Under the pieces are notes generated by a model that searched no databases, had not been told where the DNA came from, and worked only from the letters and a program-made list of their open reading frames with translations. Shown here piece by piece: positions 25,751 to 33,265 of a stretch of DNA of 64,000 bases (the first letter of the stretch is position 1; each line of letters begins with the position of its first letter). Made by a program: the position numbers and the translations under genes. The stretch spans positions 16,620 through 80,619 of the forward strand of contig NZ_JAAZSQ010000009.1 in assembly GCF_012395835.1 (NCBI RefSeq). Reading direction: 5' to 3'. This DNA comes from Arthrobacter mobilis. GTDB lineage: Bacteria > Actinomycetota > Actinomycetes > Actinomycetales > Micrococcaceae.

Positions 25751-26443
25751 CTAGCTCATGAACATGCGCGCCCGCAGGTGCTCGTGGCGCATCTGGGCCA
25801 CCTCCAGCCCCGGGGCCGCCGCGCCGAACTCCTCGGCGGGCAGCTGCAGTGCCCGGGCCGCCGCGGCGGCGACGGCCGGGCGCAGCCGGCCCAGCACCCG
25901 CTGGCCGGCCACCTGGCCCAGCGGCACCGCGCGCACCGCGTTCTGGACCAGGGCCGTGACGGCGCCGGCCAGGTAGGTGTGCAGAACCAGCGGCAGCGGC
26001 ACAGCGCAGCGCGCCGCGGCCGCGGCGAAGACCAGGCAGTAGTGCGCCGGCCACGGCCCGGGGCCGGCTTCGGGCAGCGCGGCCGGCAGCAGCCGGGCCA
26101 GCTGGGCGCCCATTTTCCGGCTGGCCGAGCGCACCTGGGCGGCGACGACGGCGGCGTCGAGCATCACATCCAGCTCGCCGGTGTCGCGTTCGCCGGTGGC
26201 GGCCATCCGCATGGCCAGGGCGTCCGTGCAGCACAGCTGCGTGTCCAGGTAGGCCAGCAGCCAGGCCTGGACGCCGGCCTCGTCGGCCACCGTGCCGGCG
26301 GCCAGGTAGGACTCCAGCCCGAAGGAGTGGCTGAAGGCGCCGGTGGGCAGGGCCGAGTCCCCCAGCTGCAGCAGGACGGCCAGGTGCCCGGCCAGGGCCG
26401 CGGGCGCCTGGCCGGGGTGTGCGTCAGTGGGTGTGGGCGGCAT
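25751..26443 (-). CDS. ureF: Urease accessory protein UreF
   Basis: This 230-residue all-helical protein bridges UreD and UreG and gates GTP hydrolysis during metallocentre assembly. Family marks are [24 protein letters not shown] near the start and [13 protein letters not shown] in the centre. ATG 26443 overlaps the ureE 3' end by 20 nt; the frame extends to 26491 but similarity begins at MPPTPT. Confidence 0.93.
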   Translation of the reverse strand: MPPTPTDAHPGQAPAALAGHLAVLLQLGDSALPTGAFSHSFGLESYLAAGTVADEAGVQAWLLAYLDTQLCCTDALAMRMAATGERDTGELDVMLDAAVVAAQVRSASRKMGAQLARLLPAALPEAGPGPWPAHYCLVFAAAAARCAVPLPLVLHTYLAGAVTALVQNAVRAVPLGQVAGQRVLGRLRPAVAAAAARALQLPAEEFGAAAPGLEVAQMRHEHLRARMFMS

Positions 26444-26909
26444 GGCGGAAGGGTACGGGCATGACCCGCTCCTGGCGGCTGTAGGGCACACCGTGCAGGT
26501 CCAGGAAGTCCTGCACGGTGTGGTCGTACTGGACCACCATCACGGCCTGGCCGTAGTCGCTGCCGGCGTCGAAGAACTGGGCCTGCAGGTGGCGGTTGCC
26601 CAGCGAGTGGGCGGTGAACAGCGCCTGCCGCAGGTCGGCGGGAGCGATCACCAGCACATCGCTGGGCAGCACCGAAACCACCACCAGGCCGGCGTCCTCG
26701 CGCAGCAGCACGTCCCCGTCCCGCAGGTCGGCGCCGGCGGCGGGCAGGCGCAGCCCCAGCTGGCGGCCGTGATCGGTGACCAGCCGCTGGATCCGCTTGG
26801 TCAGCGCGCTGGCGGGCAGCACCACCTTCTCCCGGTGCAGGCCCTCGAGCGCCGCCAGTTCGGCAGGCGGCAGGTCGGCCAGGTTGAACAGGACAGCTTC
26901 GACGATCAT
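26424..26909 (-). CDS. ureE: Urease nickel chaperone UreE
   Basis: UreE is a dimeric nickel-binding metallochaperone. The 161-residue protein has the N-terminal strand domain and the C-terminal ferredoxin-like domain with the conserved GNRH motif and the metal-site region VQYDHTV. The C-terminus ends HAAHTH, a short His tail compared with the long His-rich tails of some enterobacterial UreE proteins. The gene lies 33 bp after ureC and overlaps ureF. Confidence 0.93.
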   Translation of the reverse strand: MIVEAVLFNLADLPPAELAALEGLHREKVVLPASALTKRIQRLVTDHGRQLGLRLPAAGADLRDGDVLLREDAGLVVVSVLPSDVLVIAPADLRQALFTAHSLGNRHLQAQFFDAGSDYGQAVMVVQYDHTVQDFLDLHGVPYSRQERVMPVPFRHAAHTH

Positions 26910-26942
26910 GCAGGCCTCCCAGGGGCTCGTGGACTCAACAGG

Positions 26943-28664
26943 CTAGAAGAGGAAGTAGCGCTGCGCCATCGGCAGGGTGCCGGCGGGCTCGCAGGTGGCC
27001 GGCACGCCGTCGACCTCCACCCGGTAGGTCTGCGGGTCCACGGTGATCTGCGGGGTCGCCCCGTTGAGCACCAGGTCCTGTTTGCGCAGGCCGCGGCAGC
27101 CGGACACGGCCCGGATCTGCTTGCGCAGGCCCAGCTGCTGCGGCACCCCTGCCTCGATGGCCGCCTTGGACAGGAAGGTGATGCTGGAGCTGGCCAGGGC
27201 CGCCCCGAAGGCGGCGAAGGCCGGGCGCAGGGTCTGCGGCTGCGGCGTCGGGATCGAGGCGTTGGGGTCCCCCATCACGGAGTTGATGATCTGCCCGCCC
27301 TTGATCACCAGGTCGGGCTTGACGCCGAAGAAGGCCGGGTCCCAGAGCACCAGGTCGGCGAACTTGCCCTCCTCGACCGACCCGACGCAGTCCGCGATGC
27401 CCTGGGCCAGGGCCGGGTTGATGGTGTACTTGGCCACGTAGCGGCGGATCCGGAAGTTGTCCCCGGCCTCCGGCGCCGGCCCGTGCTCGTCGATCGGCCC
27501 GCGCCGGTCCTTCATCACCGAGGCCAGCTGCCAGGTGCGCGTGATGACCTCGCCGACCCGGCCCATGGCCTGCGAATCGGAAGACATGATCGAGAACACG
27601 CCCAAGTCGTGCAGCACGTCCTCGGCGGCGATCGTCTCCGGGCGGATCCGCGAATCGGCGAACGCCACGTCCTCGGGAATGTCCGGGCTGAGGTGGTGGC
27701 AGACCATGAGCATGTCCAGATGCTCCTCGGCCGTGTTGCGGGTGAACGGGATGGTCGGGTTGGTGGAGGCCGGCAGCACGTTGGGGTGGCCGGCGATGGC
27801 GATGATGTCCGGCGCGTGCCCGCCGCCGGCACCCTCGGTGTGGAAGGTGTGGATCACCCGGCCGCCGATCGCGGCCACGGTGTCCTCGAGGAAGCCGCAC
27901 TCGTTCAGGGTGTCGGTATGGATGGCCACCTGCACGTCGTAGGCGTCCGCGACCCGCAGCGACAGGTCGATGGCGGTGTGGGTGGCGCCCCAGTCCTCGT
28001 GGATCTTCAGCCCCACCGCGCCGGCCCGGATCTGCTCGGTCAGCGGCTCCTCGGTGCTGGCATGGCCCTTGCCCAGCAGCCCGATGTTCATCGGCAGCCC
28101 CTCGGCCGCCTCCAGCATGCGCTGGATGTGCCAGGGTCCCGGGGTTACCGTGGTGGCCTTGGTGCCCTCCGCGGGGCCGGTGCCGCCGCCGATCATCGTG
28201 GTCACCCCGCTGGCCAGCGCGGTGGGCATCTGCTCCGGGGAGATGAAGTGGATGTGGGTGTCGACGCCGCCGGCGGTGAGGATCTTGCGCTCGCCGGCGA
28301 TGATCTCGGTGGACGCGCCGATGGTGATGTCCACCCCGTCCTGCACATTCGCGTTGCCGGCCTTGCCGATCCGGAAGATGTGCCCGTCGCGCAGCGCGAC
28401 GTCGGCCTTGTAGATGCCGGTGTGGTCCACGATGACGGCGTTCGTGATCACCGTGTCCGGCACGTCCCCGGCGCGCACCGCCTGCCCGTCGTGGCCCATG
28501 CCGTCGCGGATGACCTTGCCGCCGCCGAAGACCACTTCCTCGCCGTAAACGGTCAGGTCCCGCTCGATCTGCAGGAACAGCGAGGTATCGGCCAGCCGGA
28601 TCCGGTCCCCGGTGGTCGGCCCGTACAGGTCCGCGTACTGGCGCCGGGGAATCTCCAGGCTCAT
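26943..28664 (-). CDS. ureC: Urease alpha subunit
   Basis: This catalytic subunit (573 residues) hydrolyses urea to ammonia and carbamate. All nickel ligands can be placed: His137 and His139 (VDTHIHF), the carbamylated Lys220 (GLKIHED), His249, His275 and Asp363 (SSDSQAMG). The mobile flap Cys322-His323 lies in MVCHHLSPD. Numbering is shifted by +3 from the Klebsiella enzyme. It forms the enzyme with UreA and UreB encoded just upstream. ATG 28664 overlaps the ureB stop (ATGA). Confidence 0.99.
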   Translation of the reverse strand: MSLEIPRRQYADLYGPTTGDRIRLADTSLFLQIERDLTVYGEEVVFGGGKVIRDGMGHDGQAVRAGDVPDTVITNAVIVDHTGIYKADVALRDGHIFRIGKAGNANVQDGVDITIGASTEIIAGERKILTAGGVDTHIHFISPEQMPTALASGVTTMIGGGTGPAEGTKATTVTPGPWHIQRMLEAAEGLPMNIGLLGKGHASTEEPLTEQIRAGAVGLKIHEDWGATHTAIDLSLRVADAYDVQVAIHTDTLNECGFLEDTVAAIGGRVIHTFHTEGAGGGHAPDIIAIAGHPNVLPASTNPTIPFTRNTAEEHLDMLMVCHHLSPDIPEDVAFADSRIRPETIAAEDVLHDLGVFSIMSSDSQAMGRVGEVITRTWQLASVMKDRRGPIDEHGPAPEAGDNFRIRRYVAKYTINPALAQGIADCVGSVEEGKFADLVLWDPAFFGVKPDLVIKGGQIINSVMGDPNASIPTPQPQTLRPAFAAFGAALASSSITFLSKAAIEAGVPQQLGLRKQIRAVSGCRGLRKQDLVLNGATPQITVDPQTYRVEVDGVPATCEPAGTLPMAQRYFLF

Positions 28665-29013
28665 GCGGTCCCGCCTTCCTGCTCTGTGTCCTGCTGTCTG
28701 CCCGGCTGCGGATCCAGTGCTCCGTTGACCTGCCCGCGCAGGCCGTAGACCCGGCGCCGGCCGCCGAGCGGCACCAGCCGGACCGTGCGCGCGTCCCCGG
28801 GCTCGAAGCGGGCCGCCGTGCCGGCGGGAATGTCCAGCCGCCGGCCCCAGGCCTGGGCGCGGTCGAATTCCAGGGCGGCATTGACCTCGGCGAAGTGGAA
28901 GTGCGAGCCGACCTGCACCGGCCGGTCCCCGGTATTGAGCACCGCCAGCTCGATGGCCTCCCGGCCCGCATTGAGGGTGACCGGGTCCTGGGCCAGACGG
29001 TATTCGCCGGGGA

Positions 29014-29017
<4 letters not shown>
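28661..29017 (-). CDS. ureB: Urease beta subunit
   Basis: This 118-residue subunit has the family blocks [28 protein letters not shown] and [16 protein letters not shown]. The C-terminal 20 residues (Gln/Gly-rich) extend slightly beyond common homologues. It overlaps ureA and ureC by 4 nt each (ATGA junctions), ensuring equal production of the three subunits. Confidence 0.97.
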
Positions 29018-29325
<308 letters not shown>

Positions 29326-29479
29326 GCGCTCAGGCTAGGCCCGGGCCGTTTCATCCAGATTTCGGGCAGGAGTCGGCAGGGTTTCACGTGGATCCGGCCG
29401 CGCGGCAGGTAACCTGTGGGGAATGCGCCGGTGCCCGCAGCCCGGCGCTGAACCCCAGCCACCCCCGTGAAGGAATCCC

Positions 29480-30133
29480 TTGGTCCGAGGTAAGCACCAC
29501 CCGCCCCGCCCGAAGCCCGCCGGCAGCGATGACTTCCTGATTGCCGGCGACCTGAAGAAGGACCGGGGGTGGACGGACACGCAGATCGGGAAGTTCCTGC
29601 CCGAACCGGACAAGCTGGCCCGCAACCCGCGCAGCCGCAAGGCCGCGCCGATGAAGCTCTACGCCCTGGAGCGCGTCCTGCAGGTCGAAGCCACCGGGGA
29701 GTTCCAGCAGGCCCGCCAGGCCTCGCGCAACCGGCAGCTTGCCGCCCGGGAACGCGCCCTGGCCCGGAAGAAGGAGGCCGTCGCCGTCGCCGAGGCCCTG
29801 CCGCTGCGGATCAACCCGGAACCGTGGCCGGTGGTGCAGCAGAAGGCCATCGAGCACTTCAACCGGCGACTGCGCCGCGGCCAGTCCCCGGCGAGCCTGA
29901 ACACGGTGAAGCACCGGCTGGACCGGCTCACCGTGAACTATCTGCGCCACCAGCAGACCTCGTATGAGACCGAGCTGAAGGCGTTCAAGGGCGTGGTCGG
30001 CGTGGGCGAGGCCTATTTGGTGGTCCGCAACCGCATCCTGGACCTGATCGCGGCCACCTATCCGGTGCTGGCGGACGAATGCGGGCGGCAGAAGTTCGAG
30101 GAAGCCGAACTGCCCGAGGGCGTCACGCTTTAG
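29480..30133 (+). CDS. Uncharacterised basic protein
   Basis: This 217-residue soluble protein, divergent from the urease operon, is not recognised. The N-terminal third has DLKKDRGWTDTQIGKFLPEPDKLARNP, then MKLYALERVLQVE, a pattern like a small nucleic-acid or zinc-free ribbon module followed by a charged coiled-coil-like helix (RNRQLAARERALARKKEAVA). The rest is helical. A TTG start at 29480 is chosen because AAGGAA lies 4 nt before it. Its 3' end overlaps the convergent Nudix-NYN gene by 4 nt. No function is proposed. Confidence 0.65.
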   Translation: MVRGKHHPPRPKPAGSDDFLIAGDLKKDRGWTDTQIGKFLPEPDKLARNPRSRKAAPMKLYALERVLQVEATGEFQQARQASRNRQLAARERALARKKEAVAVAEALPLRINPEPWPVVQQKAIEHFNRRLRRGQSPASLNTVKHRLDRLTVNYLRHQQTSYETELKAFKGVVGVGEAYLVVRNRILDLIAATYPVLADECGRQKFEEAELPEGVTL

Positions 30134-31056
30134 CTCAGGCTCCCCCGGTCCAGAACCTCCCGGAGCGCCCCGGCGCCGATGCTGCGGGCGCCCAGCTCCG
30201 CCACGCGCCCGCGCAGCCCGCGGTCGGAGGTTGCCACGGTCACCGGGGCGGCGCCGTCGTCCGCACGGAGGGCGCGGACCCGCGCCACGATCTCGTCGTC
30301 GCCGGAGCCGGCGGCCTGGACCACGTCCAGCCGCGGCGTGCCGGCGGCACGGTCCGGCGGGCCTGCCGCCGTCGCTTCCCCTTCCAGCACGACGACGACG
30401 TCCGGCCAGGCGGTGTGAGCGTCCAGGCCCAGGAGCCCGGCCGGCAGCCCGGCGGAGACTGTCTGTTCCAGCTCCGCCAGCAGCCGGGCCGCCGCGCCGG
30501 GCCGGTCCCGCCACCAGCCGTCGGGCCGGGCGCCGACCACGTTGGCGGCATCGACAATGAGCACCGGCCGGCGGCAGATCATGGCCTTCAGCTCCGGCCA
30601 GGCCTCGGCGAACCGCGGGTGCAGCGGCAGGTCCTGGACGCCCTCCACCGGGATCCAGGACAGCGCCAGGCTTTCGGCATCGGCGATGGCCGGCTCGAAC
30701 GCCCGGGTCGTCCAGGCCACGGCCGTCGTGTAGGTCCAGAAGCCCAGGTCGAGCACCTGGGTGAACAGCGGCTCGAGCGCGTCGGCCGGCACGCCGGCTT
30801 CCTCGTGCGATTCGCGCAGCGCCGCATCGATGGCGGCCTCGCCCTCGTGCCGGGCCCCGCCGGGGATGCCCCAGGTGCCGCCGAAGTGGCTCCACAAGGC
30901 CCGGTGCTGCATCAGCACCCCGCGGGAGGGGTCCACGACCAACAGCCCGGCCGAGCCGAAACGGCCCCACATCCGGGTGCCGTCCGGCCCCACGGCCCAG
31001 GCGTCCCCGGGATCGCGCGGGCCGCTGAAGGGCGGCCGGGTCTCTCCGATGGTCAT
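30130..31056 (-). CDS. Nudix hydrolase fused to a NYN/PIN-like nuclease domain
   Basis: This 308-residue protein has two parts. Residues about 35-145 are a Nudix domain with the box GARHEGEAAIDAALRESHEE, in which the GX5EX7RE-X2-EE-X-G core is complete (Glu82, Glu85, Glu86). Residues about 163-308 form a NYN/PIN-like fold: VLIVDAANVVG with Asp169, GSGDDEIV with Asp253-Asp254 and VATSDRGLRG with Asp278, the usual acidic metal-binding residues of such RNases. It could hydrolyse a nucleotide cap or damaged nucleotide and cut RNA. ATG 31056 follows a GGGGG stretch. The joint activity is inference. Confidence 0.82.
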   Translation of the reverse strand: MTIGETRPPFSGPRDPGDAWAVGPDGTRMWGRFGSAGLLVVDPSRGVLMQHRALWSHFGGTWGIPGGARHEGEAAIDAALRESHEEAGVPADALEPLFTQVLDLGFWTYTTAVAWTTRAFEPAIADAESLALSWIPVEGVQDLPLHPRFAEAWPELKAMICRRPVLIVDAANVVGARPDGWWRDRPGAAARLLAELEQTVSAGLPAGLLGLDAHTAWPDVVVVLEGEATAAGPPDRAAGTPRLDVVQAAGSGDDEIVARVRALRADDGAAPVTVATSDRGLRGRVAELGARSIGAGALREVLDRGSLS

Positions 31057-31112
31057 CCCCCTAGGATGCCACGTGCTGTCAAGGGCCGACCCGGAGGAAC
31101 CCTGCCCCAATC

Positions 31113-31424
31113 TCAGCCCCAGCCGGCCAGGCGCAGCAGCGCCGCCGCGGCCGCGCCGGCCAGCACGACGACCAGGAACGGCGCGCGCAGGACCAGCGCC
31201 AGCGCGGCGGCCGCGAGCGCGCCGAGCCTGGCATCCAGGACCAGCTCCTGCCCGCTGGCGAAGGTGTTCACCATGGTCAGCGAGGCCAGCAGGCCGATGG
31301 TCAGGGTGGCCGCGACCCGGGACATCCGCGGGTTCTTCATCCAGGCGGCCGGCACCAGGTAGCCGGCCAGCTTGGTGGCATAGGCCAGCGCGCAGGCAAC
31401 CAGGATCCAGCCCCACAGGCTCAT
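31113..31424 (-). CDS. azlD: AzlD family branched-chain amino acid exporter subunit
   Basis: This 103-residue protein has four hydrophobic helices and the typical small-subunit pattern LAYATKLAGYLVPAAWM with MSRVAATLTIGLLASLTMVNTF. AzlD works with AzlC to export branched-chain amino acids or analogues. ATG 31424 overlaps the azlC stop by 4 nt. Confidence 0.88.
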   Translation of the reverse strand: MSLWGWILVACALAYATKLAGYLVPAAWMKNPRMSRVAATLTIGLLASLTMVNTFASGQELVLDARLGALAAAALALVLRAPFLVVVLAGAAAAALLRLAGWG

Positions 31425-32230
31425 CCGCCCGGCCCCTCTGCGGAGCGGCCGCCGGACCGGCCTGCGTCCGGTTCCTGCCGGCGCGCGGGCAGCTGCATAT
31501 GTTCGGCATCGTGCGCCGCATAGGGTTCGGCGTACGGCTCGATGTCCGGCTCCAGCCCCTGCGGCACCGGCCGGTGCGTGAACCAGCCGATCAGCCCGGC
31601 CACCGCGGCGGCCACCAGGATCGGGACGCCGCTGGGCAGCAGCGGCACCGCCAGCACCGTGGCCAGGGCGCAGACGGCGGCGATGGCGGCCGGCTCCCGG
31701 CCTTTCAGCCGCGGCCAGAGCAGGCCCAGGAACGCGGCCACGGCGGCGCCGTCGAGCCCCCACAGCTTCGGGTCCCCGAGTGCGTCCCCGGCCACCGCGC
31801 CGACGGCGGTGAACAGGTTCCAGAGCACGAACACCCCGGCGCCGGCGGTCCAGAAGCCGCGCTGCTGCTCGCCCGGGTCCAGCTGCCCGGAGGCGGTGGC
31901 AGTGGATTCGTCGATGGTCAGCTGCGCCGCGGCCGGCCTGCGCCAGCCGCGCGGGCCGAGCATGGCGTTCATCTGCATGGCGTAGACGAAGTTGCGGATG
32001 CCCAGCAGCGCGGCCGCGCCGGCGGCGGCGGCCCCGGTCCCGCCGCCGCCGACGACGCCGATGAAGGCGAACTGCGAGCCGCCGCTGAAGAGCAGCAGGC
32101 TCAGCGCCATGGTCTGGAGGAAGTCCAGGCCGGCGGCCACGGAGAGCGCGCCGAAGGAGATGCCGTACAGTCCGGTGGCCACGGAGATGGACAGGCCTAC
32201 CTTCACGGCCGGAGACTGCAGGAACTTCAC
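31421..32230 (-). CDS. azlC: AzlC family branched-chain amino acid exporter subunit
   Basis: This 269-residue protein has about seven membrane helices and the AzlC marks YGISFGALSVAAGL, SLLLFSGGSQFAFIGVV, ALLGIRNFVYAMQMN and DESTATASGQ. The last 45 residues form a polar Pro/Glu-rich tail not typical of the family. GTG 32230 has TAGGCT (32237-32242) 6 nt upstream. It is followed by azlD with an ATGA overlap. Confidence 0.92.
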   Translation of the reverse strand: MKFLQSPAVKVGLSISVATGLYGISFGALSVAAGLDFLQTMALSLLLFSGGSQFAFIGVVGGGGTGAAAAGAAALLGIRNFVYAMQMNAMLGPRGWRRPAAAQLTIDESTATASGQLDPGEQQRGFWTAGAGVFVLWNLFTAVGAVAGDALGDPKLWGLDGAAVAAFLGLLWPRLKGREPAAIAAVCALATVLAVPLLPSGVPILVAAAVAGLIGWFTHRPVPQGLEPDIEPYAEPYAAHDAEHMQLPARRQEPDAGRSGGRSAEGPGG

Positions 32231-32239
32231 CCTCCCAGC

Positions 32240-32830
32240 CTACGGGCAGCGGCGCACCGGCCGCGAAAGCCGGCCCAGGACCCCGGCCAGGCGGGCGAAC
32301 GCCGGCCGGGGCGGGGCCGGGATGCGGGCCAGGGCCGCAGCATCCGGGGCCCGCCGGCGGCGCAGTTCAAGGGCCAGGCTTTCCTGCCCGCGGGCCATGG
32401 CCCAGCGGTGGTTGGCGGCGAAGGCGGGCTTGAACAGCCAGGACAGCCGGCACAGCAGCGGCTTCTCCGCCCGGACGCGCCAGAGGTAGGTCACTACCGC
32501 CTCCGGCCCGTCCTGGGCGAAGGTCCAGCGGCCGGTGCCTGCCAGGTCCCCGGCCGCGCGCACGGTGTACCCGGCGGCGGTGACCGGCTCGGTAACCGTC
32601 ATGGTCCAGCACAGGGTGTAGGGCAGCCATCCGGTGGTGCGGAAGGCGGCGGTGGTGCCGGTGCCGTCCGCGGCGCCGCCGTCCAGCACCGCGGCGTCGA
32701 GGTAGACCGCCGGCCACCACCGGGGCAGCGCGCGCACATCCGCGAGCACGCCCAGCACCTCGGCCACGGTGCCGGCCACCCGCCAGGTGGTCCGGAATTC
32801 ATAGTCCGGACCGGGCAGCCGCAGCGTCAG
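32240..32830 (-). CDS. SRPBCC (START-like) family protein with uncertain start
   Basis: The SRPBCC fold is visible: first strand YEFRTTWRV, helix TVAEVLGVLADVRALPRWW, then VYLDAAVLDGG, AAFRTTGWLPYTLCWTMTV and a long final helix. Such proteins bind lipids or polyketides. The first conventional start (GTG 32779) would cut off the opening strand, which is encoded upstream in the same open frame from about 32830. No ATG, GTG or TTG occurs there, only CTG codons, so a CTG start next to the preceding TGA is plausible. A basic C-terminal tail follows the domain. Confidence 0.65.
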   Translation of the reverse strand: MTLRLPGPDYEFRTTWRVAGTVAEVLGVLADVRALPRWWPAVYLDAAVLDGGAADGTGTTAAFRTTGWLPYTLCWTMTVTEPVTAAGYTVRAAGDLAGTGRWTFAQDGPEAVVTYLWRVRAEKPLLCRLSWLFKPAFAANHRWAMARGQESLALELRRRRAPDAAALARIPAPPRPAFARLAGVLGRLSRPVRRCP

Positions 32831-33057
32831 GCGACGGCCTCCTCGGTGTAGCCGTAGGGCACCTCGCGGCTCAGTTCCACCGTGTAGCGGCCGGCGCCGG
32901 TCCGGGTGACCAGGATGCCGCGGGTACGGTCCGCCCGCGCCCGCAGCTGCAGCTCGCGCACTGCGGCGTTGAGCTTCTCATCCGCCTCGTCCGGATGGGA
33001 GGCATTGACCTCCAGCTTGGCCTGGAACGCGGCCATCCGCTCTTTCACACTATTCAT
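32827..33057 (-). CDS. Small uncharacterised protein
   Basis: This 76-residue protein has an N-terminal amphipathic helix VKERMAAFQAKLEV, a central helix EKLNAAVRELQLRARADR and a strand pair GILVTRTGAGRYTVELS. It has no signal peptide or known domain. ATG 33057 is chosen; ATG 33069 is also in frame. It is upstream of, and touching, the SRPBCC gene. Confidence 0.6.
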   Translation of the reverse strand: MNSVKERMAAFQAKLEVNASHPDEADEKLNAAVRELQLRARADRTRGILVTRTGAGRYTVELSREVPYGYTEEAVA

Positions 33058-33230
33058 TGCTGACACCATTCTTTCGGCCCGGTTCCGCCGAGGAGAGCGG
33101 CAGTCCCGGGATTTGGGGAAGAGACCGGCCCGGAAGTGGGGGCCACCGGGCCGGCTGTCGGCACGAGTTTCCCACTACGGACGTTGAATTTACCAATTAT
33201 GTGATTCGCCTTACTATGTTTTCCAGCAGG

Positions 33231-33247
33231 TTACGAATGTTTCGTAA
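33231..33247. promoter_or_regulatory. Operator-like palindrome TTACGAA-N3-TTCGTAA
   Basis: A perfect 7-bp inverted repeat with a 3-nt centre lies in the AT-rich gap 33185-33250, between the 3' end of the GH15 gene and the small-protein gene at 33057 (both minus strand). A CATAAT hexamer on the minus strand lies about 35 bp nearer the small-protein gene. The layout fits regulation of the 33057-32240 unit by a dimeric repressor. Confidence 0.45.
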
Positions 33248-33265
33248 AGGTGCAATCCGCAGGCA

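Noticed and set aside
26343..28748. 801-codon plus-strand frame across ureE/ureC
   Set aside because: It lies antisense to urease genes with all catalytic residues; its Gly/His/Val-rich product is a codon-bias artefact.
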